Source: an archaeon (GTDB lineage: Archaea > Thermoproteota > Nitrososphaeria > Nitrososphaerales > JACAEJ01). Taken from it: a DNA stretch of 64,000 bases. The notes under the pieces are model-generated. The model made no database searches. It was not told where the DNA came from and saw only the letters and a list, made by a program, of their open reading frames with translations. Shown in pieces: positions 41,817 through 50,646 of the stretch. The position numbers and the translations under genes are program-made. The stretch is from positions 1-64,000 of the forward strand of contig JACGUK010000004.1 of assembly GCA_024256265.1 (NCBI GenBank). The letters are read 5' to 3'. How positions within the stretch are numbered: position 1 is the first letter of the stretch; every line of letters begins with the position of its first letter.

Positions 41817-42458
41817 ATGAATATTATGAAATTGGATAAGGCAACACTAAGTTTACTTGCTAAGATTCAAGAGATTATAGCAAAAGTGCATCAACTTGAA
41901 CCTTTAGATAAAGATAGAATCATAAATGTTTGTGGGGTAGACGTATCTTATAAGAAAGAGAAGGCTGTAGCTGTAGCAGTATTATGGAGTTGCTCTGAAA
42001 AGAAAGTGATAGAGGTAGCAAAGAGCATAGGCAAGCCCTTCTTCCCTTATGTATCTGGTTATCTCTTCATGCGTGAAGCTCCTCTTGTGATTTCAGTAGT
42101 TAAAGCTCTTAAGGAAAAGATAGATTTAGTTCTAGTTGATGGACATGGTATAGCTCATCCAAGGAGAGCAGGGCTAGCTGTATTTGTAGGACTTGCTTTA
42201 GATATTCCTACTCTAGGAATTGCAAAGTCTCTTTTAGTTGGAAAGATAGGACCCTTTGAAGGTATTATGGCTCCAATCTTATTGAATGAATCTATAGTTG
42301 GAATAGCTTTTAGAGTTCCTGAGACAGGCAAAACTTATTTTGCAAGCCCTGGGCATAAACTAACTGTCGAGGATTCAATCAGGATAGTTAAGTATGAATA
42401 TATGAATCTCATAAAAGCTCTAGAATTGGCTCATCGCTCATCAAAATCTCTTAATTAA
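41817..42458 (+). CDS. nfi: Endonuclease V
   Basis: A 213-residue deoxyinosine-specific nuclease: VCGVDVSYKK carries the first catalytic Asp, SGYLFMREAPLV and LVDGHGIAHPRRAGLA the next conserved segments. It cuts the second phosphodiester 3' to deaminated adenine. A stand-alone gene 33 bp after gltB. Confidence 0.92.
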   Translation: MNIMKLDKATLSLLAKIQEIIAKVHQLEPLDKDRIINVCGVDVSYKKEKAVAVAVLWSCSEKKVIEVAKSIGKPFFPYVSGYLFMREAPLVISVVKALKEKIDLVLVDGHGIAHPRRAGLAVFVGLALDIPTLGIAKSLLVGKIGPFEGIMAPILLNESIVGIAFRVPETGKTYFASPGHKLTVEDSIRIVKYEYMNLIKALELAHRSSKSLN

Positions 42459-42499
42459 AGGAAGGTAAATAAGCTTCAGGATACAAAGATAAAAATAGC

Positions 42500-43234
42500 T
42501 TGAAGGATAAACATAAGAGTATAAATCGAATCTGGGGATTAAAAGTAGCTCACATCCCAATACTTATCGAGCTTTTATTGTCAGGAGCAAAAGACAGCCC
42601 TATCAAAATCTCAACAATTGAAATCTCAAAGAGAATAGGTAAGTCTCAACAGCTTGCCTCTAAGCATCTTTTAGAATTGGAGAATGAAGGTTATGTGGAA
42701 AGGTTCAAAGGCGATCGCCAATATAGCATAAAGCTGACTGAAAAGGGGTTAAATCAGCTTGTGAAGCTTTATCTAGCCTTAAGGGAAGTTCTTGAAGCTC
42801 CTCCATCAGTAATCGAAATTGAGGGTGAATTATTCTCTGGTCTTGAAGAGGGCGCCTATTATGTATCTTTAGAGAACTATAGGAGGCAATTTATCGATAA
42901 ACTTGGCTTCGATCCATACATTGGAACTTTAAACCTAAAACTCACATCATCAAAAGATAGGAAATTAAGGCATGAACTAGAGCATTATTCAGGCATCAGC
43001 ATAGATGGTTTTAAGAATGAGCATAGAACTTATGGTGGGGCAAAGTGCTTTATGGCAGTTGTTAACGATCTAGTTGAGGGGGCTGTAGGAGTCTTTGAGA
43101 GATCACATTACGATGACTCAGTCCTTGAGGTAATATCTCCAATAAAAATTAGAGAAAAGCTTGGCTTGAAAGATGGAGATAGAGTGAAGGTCAAGGTCTT
43201 TTTAGAGAGTCCATCGAAGCCTAAAATTCATTAA
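42500..43234 (+). CDS. ribK: CTP-dependent riboflavin kinase with HTH domain
   Basis: A 244-residue fusion. Residues about 1-90 form a MarR-like winged helix (ISKRIGKSQQLASKHLLELE). Residues about 100-240 match the archaeal riboflavin kinase (EGAYYVSLENYRRQFIDKLG, then PYIGTLNLKL). Such proteins can be both kinase and transcriptional regulator (RbkR). The end overlaps the convergent RibL-like gene by 14 bp. Confidence 0.93.
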   Translation: MKDKHKSINRIWGLKVAHIPILIELLLSGAKDSPIKISTIEISKRIGKSQQLASKHLLELENEGYVERFKGDRQYSIKLTEKGLNQLVKLYLALREVLEAPPSVIEIEGELFSGLEEGAYYVSLENYRRQFIDKLGFDPYIGTLNLKLTSSKDRKLRHELEHYSGISIDGFKNEHRTYGGAKCFMAVVNDLVEGAVGVFERSHYDDSVLEVISPIKIREKLGLKDGDRVKVKVFLESPSKPKIH

Positions 43235-43847
43235 TGATTTCTTTTCTATTTTCAATTATCTTAGAGCTCTTAATATCTGGCATCTTAGTCCCAAGCCTCA
43301 CAAATTTTAAAGATAATTCATGCCTTTTAGCCTCTTTTTCCAATTCAGATTCATTATGCTTCTGATCATAACCCAATGCAATTACATCAGGCATTACCTT
43401 CATTACACTTTCAAATATATTGCCCTCACTGCCCAATATAGCAGCATCTACAATCTTTAATGAATTAACCAACTCTAGCCTTTGCTCTTCATTATTAAAA
43501 GGGCTACGCCCTTTATTCTTCGTAACTGTCTTGTCTCTTGCCACTATCACTACTAAAACATCGCCAAGATTTTTTGCAGAAGATAGAGTAAATATATGAC
43601 CAGGGTGTATTATATCGAAAACTCCTCCAGTTAATACTACCTTGATCTTCGATCTTCCCGTATCAGTAAGCTTAAACTCACCCTCTGATTCTGAAATCAA
43701 GCCCTGTTTTCTCATTGAATTGCATAATTCTCTTACATAATCTTCTTTTAGATGTAAATTCTTTGCAAATGCCTCTATGGTATTTTTTATATTGAGTAGG
43801 GAGTTTGAATAAATCTTCATGAGCAATTGTTTGTATAGCCCTTCCAT
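43221..43847 (-). CDS. ribL: FAD synthase (RibL-like) with N-terminal HTH
   Basis: A 208-residue protein: an N-terminal HTH-like region (about 1-65, AKNLHLKEDYVRELCNSMRK) and a nucleotidyltransferase domain (VVLTGGVFDIIHPGHIFTLS) whose HPGH is the variant HIGH motif. Archaeal RibL adenylates FMN to FAD. Convergent with ribK, so the two consecutive steps from riboflavin to FAD are encoded tail to tail. The extra HTH is less usual. Confidence 0.85.
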   Translation of the reverse strand: MEGLYKQLLMKIYSNSLLNIKNTIEAFAKNLHLKEDYVRELCNSMRKQGLISESEGEFKLTDTGRSKIKVVLTGGVFDIIHPGHIFTLSSAKNLGDVLVVIVARDKTVTKNKGRSPFNNEEQRLELVNSLKIVDAAILGSEGNIFESVMKVMPDVIALGYDQKHNESELEKEAKRHELSLKFVRLGTKMPDIKSSKIIENRKEIINEF

Positions 43848-43931
43848 TTTCTCTCTCCTTTATTCTAAATTTATTCTAAAATAAATCTAAATTAATTTAT
43901 CTAAATACACCATTCTAAAAACTTTTATTGA

Positions 43932-44984
43932 TCACCATTCTATCTCAATTTCCTTTATGAGTCTAAGAGAGTCTAAAAGACCCTCTGCATAGCCTATGCT
44001 CAGTATAGCCAACTCATACTTTCCCATATTTAGAAATCTTTCTGCATCAGAAAGGTAGCACTCAATATTTTCGAAGAGATCATTAAAATTCTTCTCCTTA
44101 GCCTTGCTCCTCTCTCTAGCTTTAGAAAGAGCCTTTCTAGTGTTCATTGAATATCTTTTGACCATACTCATAGCCAAATTTTTTGCTTTAGAAGAATTAT
44201 CAGCAATTTGATCTCCATCTATCTTCATTAAAGTTTTCAGAGCATCTATCTCTGTGAAATGAAGTTTTCCTGGCAATATTATTACATGAGGAGGCTCACC
44301 ATAATCTTTATGGATTAAACTTCCTAATTTTCCACCAGATAAAAGTTGAGAGTTGCTACCTATTCTTGATGCTATTATCACAAAAGTTTCATCATCTAAT
44401 ATGCCTTGCCTAAAATCCTCCTCCATACTTAGCAATGATCTCAAAGCTTCATCAGGCTTGAGGAAGAAGCCAGTAGAATGATCATACTCTAAGAGTATTA
44501 TTGTATGGAGACCCCGCACTAAGTTTTCATGAATTACTTCATAAACTGTAGATTTTGAGGTTAATCCTGATTTCATCAATGTTACTAGCTTACCAAAGTT
44601 ATAGACGTGAAGACCAATTTCACCAGGTAAAGCACAAAGAATGGATGAGGAATGTATCACAAAGGTCTTTATGCCAGATTTTTCAGCCCTTAGCCTCAAA
44701 TCTATATGAGTAGTTGCCACCATAGGGTCTCCTGAGGCTATTAAAACTACATCCTTCTGCCTTGCCTGATTAATGATCTCAAGTCCATCTTCAATGAAAT
44801 CTCTACTAACTGTTATTATCTCATTGCTTATCAAGCCTTGGAGAGAATTTATTTCATCTTGAGAAATAGGGCTTGTGTAAACATCTAGATAGACTTTTTC
44901 AGCCTTCTTTGCAACATCTAGACCAATTAATGGCATCCCTTTTGCCCCATGTAATCCTAAGCCTATGAAGAATAGCATATCCAT
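43932..44984 (-). CDS. dphB: Diphthine synthase with C-terminal DUF357-like domain
   Basis: A 350-residue protein. Residues about 1-260 are DphB (FIGLGLHGAKGMPLIGLDVA, LIASGDPMVATTHIDLRLRA), the SAM-dependent methyltransferase that builds diphthamide on EF-2. The remaining 85 residues (NMGKYELAILSIGYAEGLLD) resemble DUF357, in many archaea a separate protein. The fusion may tie translation-factor modification to an unknown partner. Confidence 0.88.
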   Translation of the reverse strand: MDMLFFIGLGLHGAKGMPLIGLDVAKKAEKVYLDVYTSPISQDEINSLQGLISNEIITVSRDFIEDGLEIINQARQKDVVLIASGDPMVATTHIDLRLRAEKSGIKTFVIHSSSILCALPGEIGLHVYNFGKLVTLMKSGLTSKSTVYEVIHENLVRGLHTIILLEYDHSTGFFLKPDEALRSLLSMEEDFRQGILDDETFVIIASRIGSNSQLLSGGKLGSLIHKDYGEPPHVIILPGKLHFTEIDALKTLMKIDGDQIADNSSKAKNLAMSMVKRYSMNTRKALSKARERSKAKEKNFNDLFENIECYLSDAERFLNMGKYELAILSIGYAEGLLDSLRLIKEIEIEW

Positions 44985-45069
44985 ATTTATTCACCAATTA
45001 AGCTACCTATAAACATCATGAAAAATGTTTTTTGGTAATCTTAAATAATCGATTTTTCTTTTTGAAGAT

Positions 45070-45171
45070 GGGCCTGTGGCTCAGCCAGGTAGAGAGTTAT
45101 CCTATAACGGCTGGCTCTTAAATTTGATTAGGGAGACCAGTAAGTCGTGGGTTCAAATCCCACCAGGCCCG
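45070..45171 (+). tRNA. tRNA-Lys (CTT) with two apparent introns
   Basis: Acceptor GGGCCTG pairs with CAGGCCC, with G at 45171; the T arm is GTGGG-TTCAAAT-CCCAC. Reading the archaeal tRNA-Lys consensus requires removal of 13 bases at 45095-45107 (between GTAGAG and CGGCTGG) and 15 bases in the anticodon loop near position 37/38 (45121-45135 or 45122-45136). The mature anticodon arm is then GCTGG-CTCTTAA-CCAGT, anticodon CTT. The first insert contains a GTTAT-CCT-ATAAC hairpin. Exact boundaries are inferred. Confidence 0.85.
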
Positions 45172-45222
45172 CTATTCTCAACTTTATATTCGAGATATCC
45201 TTTAGTCTTTGTCCTCGGAGTC

Positions 45223-45573
45223 TTACTGGGGTTGCTTGAATACTTTAGTAGTAAAGACCTCGATTAGAAACGCCCAAATGATCGGAAAGATCAAAGCTAC
45301 CACCCAGAATTCATCAAATCTTCCTACAAAGCTAATGCTAAGGAAGATACTGAAAAGAACTCCCCAGAGGATTCCATGAGCAGCCCAGTTGATCTTGAGC
45401 GCGCTTGCCCCAATTGCAAATCCCATCACGGTGTGGTGTAAGAGTAAGGAGATGCCCATTGGCCAAAATGGTACTTGAAGAGAGTATTCAGATAGAAGCA
45501 TGCATATCGCCCCGAAGACCACACCTAGGATAGTAGTTGTGAACACACGAGATAAATTAGCCATTGAGCTCAT
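45223..45573 (-). CDS. Four-helix membrane protein, hypothetical
   Basis: A 116-residue protein with about four hydrophobic segments (such as FTTTILGVVFGAICMLL and VVALIFPIIWAFLIEV). No family recognised. It lies between tRNA-Lys and a degenerate copy of the tRNA 3' end at 45641-45666, so it may have come with an integrated element. Confidence 0.65.
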   Translation of the reverse strand: MSSMANLSRVFTTTILGVVFGAICMLLSEYSLQVPFWPMGISLLLHHTVMGFAIGASALKINWAAHGILWGVLFSIFLSISFVGRFDEFWVVALIFPIIWAFLIEVFTTKVFKQPQ

Positions 45574-45640
45574 CGATATTCGGCCAGCATAGAGGTATTT
45601 ATTCGTTTATCTTATCGATTTTTAGGTCAAAGCGAATATA

Positions 45641-45666
45641 GTGGAACTGAGTCTCACTAGGCCCGC
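45641..45666 (+). repeat. Degenerate copy of the tRNA-Lys 3' end
   Basis: The stretch ending CACTAGGCCCGCT resembles the tRNA end CACCAGGCCCGCT; the last nine bases are identical and upstream bases match in part (AACTGAGTCT against TTCAAATCC). Partial tRNA 3' copies often mark the far end of an element integrated at a tRNA. The rest of 45574-45825 shows no gene. Confidence 0.35.
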
Positions 45667-45825
45667 TTACAAATTTAAGTTATTTGTCAATTCAAGGTTT
45701 GAACTGCTTTATTGTTTCTCCACTTCTCTTTAAGCCATCTGTAGAGAAATTTCTGTTGTGATTCAATCATTTACATGATAATCTTTGCTAACATCGCGTA
45801 ATAGATATGTTTTTATTATCTTCTG

Positions 45826-46176
45826 ATGAACCATTATGGCGAGAAATTGGCTTTAATTGATGAAATAATAGCATTGATCTCAGGTAGCATTTCTGGCATA
45901 CCGACTATCGTTATAATGATCATACCCTTCATTGTAGGCTTTATAATAGGATTCTTCATAAAAAAGATTCTCAAGATAATGATAGTCGTGGCAATTATAG
46001 CATTGATTGCATCTTACTTTGGCATCATCAGCCTTACCAGCATAGCCACGGAGCTGACACACCTTGCATCGACATATGGACCACAAGTTTATAGTTACAT
46101 AACTCTGGTTATAGGAATATTACCACTAGGGCTAGGATTCTTTATTGGCTTATTAATAGGATTTCTGCTGAGCTAA
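45826..46176 (+). CDS. Small glycine-rich membrane protein
   Basis: A 116-residue protein with about three or four hydrophobic helices rich in Gly and Ile (IPTIVIMIIPFIVGFIIGFF, then LPLGLGFFIGLLIGFLL). Repeated GFFIG/GFIIG pairs suggest tightly packed helices. It has some likeness to FUN14-type proteins, but that is a weak impression. It is convergent with the MoeB-like gene. Confidence 0.6.
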   Translation: MNHYGEKLALIDEIIALISGSISGIPTIVIMIIPFIVGFIIGFFIKKILKIMIVVAIIALIASYFGIISLTSIATELTHLASTYGPQVYSYITLVIGILPLGLGFFIGLLIGFLLS

Positions 46177-46210
46177 ACTTAGCTAATTGTTCAGAAGTTC
46201 AAATAATGTT

Positions 46211-47293
46211 TTAATCTATGTTAGACCAAGGTATTTTTAATCCTTTAGCTATGATCTCTTTATACAAATTCATGGCTTGCTCTTTATCACTAGCTCCTTC
46301 GATTATCATAGTTCCACTCTTTAATGCACTTAATGTTATCTTTGGACTATAATCAAAGGTAATGCCTAGATTTGCTTTAACTCTAACATTTAGCCCTTTA
46401 TCTTTTATCAATGAATAAAGATCATCCATGCTCAAATCTAAGTTTCTCCTTGGGTTTATCACATGAGTCTTTTTTCCACTCCTACCACATATCTCCTCTA
46501 AGAACTTCCTCTTCACTGTAAGTTTAGAGTTTGAACCACAGACTTGGCAATTTTCCCTTCGGGCTATCTTGATCTTCTCAAAAGAGAAATTTCTTAGATC
46601 ACAGTATAGCAAAGAATTTAGAAGGTGAGGCCTCTTGCCCAGAATTATCCTAACAGCCTCAGAAACTTCCAAGCTCGATATTATACTTGGAAGTGATGGA
46701 TGAACTCCTACGACACCACATGTGGGCAACATCTCGTCTGTTAACCCTCCGCTGAAGCACTCAAGGCAAGGCGTTTCTCCTGGGATTATAGTTGATACAT
46801 TACCATATGCTTCTATGGCTGCTCCAAATACGTAAGGTACTTTATGTTTAACGCAAGCCCAATTTAAAGCATATCTTGGCTCTATAGCATCTAAACCATC
46901 AACAACTACATCCATGCCTTTTATCATTTCTTCAGAGTTATCAGCATTCAATGAAGCAGGAATTGGATCTATCTTTATATTCGGATTTAATTGGCTTAGT
47001 TTCTTTGCAGCAATCTCTACTTTAGGGTAATAGAGAGAATTGATATCATAAAGAGTCTGTCTCTGAAGGTTTGAACGCTCGATAACATCCCTATCTATTA
47101 TGCGCAAGTAACCAATGCCCATAGCAGCCAATTGAAGGGCAGCAGGACAGCCAAGACCGCCTAATCCAACAAGACAGACTTTAGCGTTTAAAAGCTTCAA
47201 CTGCCCCTCATAGCCTATATCTGTCAATACTATCTGCCTAGAGTAGATTTCTAGCTCATCATCTGAGAGTTCTTTGATCAACATATCTGCCAT
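46211..47293 (-). CDS. MoeB/ThiF-family E1-like adenylyltransferase (UbaA type)
   Basis: A 360-residue protein: nucleotide loop GLGGLGCPAALQLAAMGIGY, acidic site IIDRDVIERSNLQRQTLYD, zinc pairs CLEC and CQVC, and the CGVVGVHPS active-cysteine region. A C-terminal extension of about 90 residues follows the second zinc pair. Archaeal homologues activate SAMP/MoaD/ThiS-like proteins for sulfur transfer and protein conjugation. It is much closer to that type than the E1 at 1.1 kb. Confidence 0.9.
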   Translation of the reverse strand: MADMLIKELSDDELEIYSRQIVLTDIGYEGQLKLLNAKVCLVGLGGLGCPAALQLAAMGIGYLRIIDRDVIERSNLQRQTLYDINSLYYPKVEIAAKKLSQLNPNIKIDPIPASLNADNSEEMIKGMDVVVDGLDAIEPRYALNWACVKHKVPYVFGAAIEAYGNVSTIIPGETPCLECFSGGLTDEMLPTCGVVGVHPSLPSIISSLEVSEAVRIILGKRPHLLNSLLYCDLRNFSFEKIKIARRENCQVCGSNSKLTVKRKFLEEICGRSGKKTHVINPRRNLDLSMDDLYSLIKDKGLNVRVKANLGITFDYSPKITLSALKSGTMIIEGASDKEQAMNLYKEIIAKGLKIPWSNID

Positions 47294-47325
47294 CGATCTT
47301 TCCCTTAAATATATTTTAATAGCAC

Positions 47326-47430
47326 CTATTTACTCTTAAAACTTTCTAAGATGAACTCAGCATGCTTTTTGGCTTCTAAGAGATCGCCCTTTATTAGCAA
47401 TTCAGAAATATTCTTATAAATAAGGTTTAT
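47326..47430 (-). pseudogene. Coding-like remnant upstream of the MoeB-like gene
   Basis: A frame ending at 47326 reads INLIYKNISELLIKGDLLEA then KKHAEFILESFKSK, strongly protein-like, and stays open upstream into the ahbAB start, but has no ATG, GTG or TTG. It overlaps the ahbAB promoter (TATAAATA near 47415). It is likely the decayed end of a gene once linked to the MoeB gene. Confidence 0.3.
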
Positions 47431-47464
47431 TACAAAGTGATCTAATATTGGTTGGAAAGTATGG

Positions 47465-48448
47465 ATGACGTTAGATTTTTTAGACCAGAAAATCTTGGAT
47501 ATAATTCAATACAGCTTTCCTTTGGTTGAGAGACCTTTTTTAGTCATAGCTGAAAAGCTCGAAGTCTCTGAGGAAGAAGTCTTGGGGAGGGTTAGGAGGC
47601 TGAAGGAGGAGGGTATCATCCGACAGATCAGCGCTATTTTCGATGCTCGTATGCTTGGATACCAGAGTGTGTTAGTAGCCATGAAAGTTAATGAAGCGTA
47701 TGTAGACATTGTGGGAGAGGAAGTAAGCAAATGCTCATATGTGAGCCATAACTACCTAAGGGACAATGAGATCAATCTTTGGTTCACTTTAGCTCTTCCA
47801 TCAAACATAAGCTTAGCCTCCTTTATCAAGAGGCTGACTGAATTGGAAGGTGTGAGGGAGTATTACGTTCTTCCTGCTGTAAGGATCTTTAAGAATACTG
47901 TAAAGTTTAACTTTACTGGGTTAGATTCTTCTTGTAAAGAGGAGGAGCCTAGAGTTGTGGAAAAGGTTAGGTCTAAAAGTCTTTCAGACCAAGATATAGC
48001 TCTGATTCGAGAGCTTGAGAGAGATATTGAGCTCTCATTTAGACCCTTCGCTAAGCCCGCATACCGCCTTAGAATAAGTGAGAAGACTCTACTTGAAGCA
48101 GCTAAAGAACTGGAAAGAAAAGGTATTATGAAGCGTTTTGCAGCCGTGCTGAGACACTATAAAGTTGGCTATATAGCCAACTGCCTCCTTTGTATGAAAG
48201 TTTCTGAGGACGATGCGAACAGGATTGGTATAATTGTCTCATCCTTCCCTGAAGTTAGCCATTGCTTTGAGAGGACAGGTTTCCCTAACGAAGAATACAA
48301 TCTTTTTACAGTGATTCATGAAAGGAGCAGAAAAAGATGTGATGATGTCATAGACAAGATTTTGAAATTCACTGGGGCGAAACATTATCTCAGTCTTTAC
48401 AGTGTTAAAGAGTATAAGATGAAGAGAGAATACTTTATTCAGAGTTAG
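47465..48448 (+). CDS. ahbAB: Fused siroheme decarboxylase (AhbA-AhbB type)
   Basis: A 327-residue protein with two tandem Lrp/AsnC-like halves: HTH (LDQKILDIIQYSFPLVERPF onward) plus RAM-like domain, and again from about residue 170 (LSDQDIALIRELERDIELSF). AhbA and AhbB are usually separate and decarboxylate siroheme to 12,18-didecarboxysiroheme. Convergent with ahbD and ahbC, which complete the pathway. The end overlaps that of ahbD by four bases. Confidence 0.88.
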   Translation: MTLDFLDQKILDIIQYSFPLVERPFLVIAEKLEVSEEEVLGRVRRLKEEGIIRQISAIFDARMLGYQSVLVAMKVNEAYVDIVGEEVSKCSYVSHNYLRDNEINLWFTLALPSNISLASFIKRLTELEGVREYYVLPAVRIFKNTVKFNFTGLDSSCKEEEPRVVEKVRSKSLSDQDIALIRELERDIELSFRPFAKPAYRLRISEKTLLEAAKELERKGIMKRFAAVLRHYKVGYIANCLLCMKVSEDDANRIGIIVSSFPEVSHCFERTGFPNEEYNLFTVIHERSRKRCDDVIDKILKFTGAKHYLSLYSVKEYKMKREYFIQS

Positions 48449-49479
48449 TAAAAACAGTAAGGTTCCTGCTGGAAGAGATCACCGAAGACTCCATAAGCCC
48501 TCGCCCTACAACCTCCACACACAGCCTTAAACCTACAGAGCCCACACTTCCCCTTTAAAAAACTTCTATCCCTAAGCTTCTCGAAGAGCATAGAGCCCTC
48601 ATAAATCTCTTTTAAGGGCTTTTCTCTAATACTTCCAGCCGATATAGGTAAGAAGCCGCATCCATAAACTTCGCCAATGTGTGAGATGAAGCAGTAGCCG
48701 TTTCCAGCCATACAGCCCCTAGCCCCTCTCATTCTAGCTGCTTCGACAAAATCCTTAATCCTTAAATTTCCCTCCCCTGATTCTTTTTCAATAACAAATC
48801 TAACATAATGGGGTGTGCAAGTCATCTTCACGTTCATTGAGAGGATTCTGCTTAATTCATAGATAAAGCTCATCACCTTCTCATATTCTTTTGGCTCAAC
48901 CTCCATCTCAATTCTTCCTTTGCCTGTTGGTATGAGCATGAAAAGGTCCCAAGATGAAGCTCCCAGAGATAGCACTAAGCTTCTTATTTCATCAAGAAAG
49001 TTTACATTATATTTTGAGATCGTTGTATTGATCTGAAGGTCTAAACCACAATCCTTCACGGCTCTAGTGGCTTTTAAAGCCTCGTCAAAGGCACCTGTAA
49101 CACCTCTAAACCTGTCATGGACTTCAGCATTATGTCCATCTATGCTGATGGAGACAGTCCTCACTCCAGCCTTCTTCATCCTCCCCACCACGCTAGAAGT
49201 TAATTTGCTCCCACTCAAAGCCATAGCTACATCTAAGCCTTTTAGGGAAGCGTATTCTACAATCTTAAACACATCTTCCCTCAGAAGGGGGTCTCCCCCT
49301 GTAACTATCAGCAAAGGTTTTGAGAAGGATGTGATTTCTTCCACCATCTCTAAAGCCTCTTCCGTAGAGAGCTGGTTTGGATCAGGATTGATCTGAGCTT
49401 CAGCCCTACAGTGTATACATTTAAACCTACAGGCTTTTGTAGCCTCCCAAGCTACAACTCTAAGACTCTTAGCCTTCAA
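48445..49479 (-). CDS. ahbD: Radical-SAM haem synthase (AhbD)
   Basis: A 344-residue radical-SAM/SPASM enzyme: the cluster motif CRFKCIHC in LRVVAWEATKACRFKCIHCR, then TGGDPLLR, and C-terminal cysteines CGLCRFKAVCGGCRARAYG. AhbD decarboxylates Fe-coproporphyrin III to haem. It overlaps the end of ahbC by 11 bases in the same direction. Assignment between AhbC and AhbD is by N-terminal sequence style. Confidence 0.85.
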   Translation of the reverse strand: MKAKSLRVVAWEATKACRFKCIHCRAEAQINPDPNQLSTEEALEMVEEITSFSKPLLIVTGGDPLLREDVFKIVEYASLKGLDVAMALSGSKLTSSVVGRMKKAGVRTVSISIDGHNAEVHDRFRGVTGAFDEALKATRAVKDCGLDLQINTTISKYNVNFLDEIRSLVLSLGASSWDLFMLIPTGKGRIEMEVEPKEYEKVMSFIYELSRILSMNVKMTCTPHYVRFVIEKESGEGNLRIKDFVEAARMRGARGCMAGNGYCFISHIGEVYGCGFLPISAGSIREKPLKEIYEGSMLFEKLRDRSFLKGKCGLCRFKAVCGGCRARAYGVFGDLFQQEPYCFY

Positions 49480-50620
49480 CTCCTATCTCCTTGCCCGTAA
49501 GATAACAGGCTGGGTCTGGAGCCCATATGTCTCCTGTAGTTACTTCAGCCCTCACCCTTAGGTTTCCATTACAAAGCTCGAGGAATGCACAGCGTGAACA
49601 TTTACCCTTAAGAAAGAGTTTTCTCATTCTTAAAGCCTTCAACAAGGGCTCAGATTCATCCTCCCAAATTTCGCTAAACTTCCTCTTCTTTACATTCCCT
49701 AGAGAGTAGTGAGTCCAGAACTGGTCAGGGTGTACGTAGCCTTGAGAATCTATATCTGCAATTCCAACCCCAGAGCTGTTTCCACCGTGCTTCTTCATAA
49801 GATTATAGACTCTCTCAGCTCTCTCATCCCCTCTCTCCTTCAACTTAAGGTAAAGGTAGATTGCATCAGCATAGTTGTCTACTGTAAGAACGTCATTTAT
49901 AACACCTTTATCAGCAGGCTCCTCAGTCCTACTGATTATGAGGTTCATAATCCCCCTCTTCTCATCAGGGCTTAAGTCCTCTTCAACCATGCTACTCCCC
50001 CTTCCCACATAAACAAGATGGTAGAAGCAGACCCTTGGAACCTTCAGTCTCTTCGCCAGCCTAAAGATTCTCTCAACTTCAAAGTAGTTACGTTTTGTAA
50101 GAGTAAACCTGATACCAGTCTTTAATCCCTCATCTCTACAGTTCTTTAAACCCTCTACTGCAAGCCTAAAGGCTCCTTTCACCCCTCTAAGCCTATCACT
50201 CGCCCCTCCAACCCCATCTAAGCTTATACCTACGTAGGTGAAGCCAGCCTCCCTAATCTTCTCAGCCATGTTTTTGCTGATCAAAGTTCCGTTGGTGGAT
50301 AAAATAACCCTTAAACCTAGCATCCTACAGTGTTCTGCAAGCTCGAAGACATCCTGCCTGATTAAAGGTTCTCCACCAGAGAAGAGGACTACTGGAACCT
50401 CATAAGATGCAAGGTCCTCAGCCACAGCCTTCGCCTCCTTGGTTGAGAGCTCCCCAAGATATTCTTTAGCCTCAGAATCAGAGTAGCAGTGGGCGCAATG
50501 TAAGTTACACCTTCTAGTAATGTTCCAAACTATTATTGGTCTTTGATGGGCTTTAACCCCATATCTTAAAGGGTCTTCAAACTCAGCATTGCCAAAGAGA
50601 AGCTTTGAAAGGTTGATCAA
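49469..50620 (-). CDS. ahbC: Radical-SAM 12,18-didecarboxysiroheme deacetylase (AhbC)
   Basis: A 383-residue radical-SAM/SPASM enzyme: RRCNLHCAHCYSDSEAKEYL, FSGGEPLIRQDVF and a C-terminal SPASM set (CSRCAFLELCNGN ... C). The start (KAHQRPIIVWNITRRCNLHC) resembles AhbC, which removes acetate side chains to give Fe-coproporphyrin III. It is read into ahbD with a short overlap; with ahbAB opposite, the whole siroheme-to-haem pathway is here. Confidence 0.85.
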   Translation of the reverse strand: MINLSKLLFGNAEFEDPLRYGVKAHQRPIIVWNITRRCNLHCAHCYSDSEAKEYLGELSTKEAKAVAEDLASYEVPVVLFSGGEPLIRQDVFELAEHCRMLGLRVILSTNGTLISKNMAEKIREAGFTYVGISLDGVGGASDRLRGVKGAFRLAVEGLKNCRDEGLKTGIRFTLTKRNYFEVERIFRLAKRLKVPRVCFYHLVYVGRGSSMVEEDLSPDEKRGIMNLIISRTEEPADKGVINDVLTVDNYADAIYLYLKLKERGDERAERVYNLMKKHGGNSSGVGIADIDSQGYVHPDQFWTHYSLGNVKKRKFSEIWEDESEPLLKALRMRKLFLKGKCSRCAFLELCNGNLRVRAEVTTGDIWAPDPACYLTGKEIGVEG

Positions 50621-50646
50621 CTTTCTTAACCTATGGTTTGAATCAT

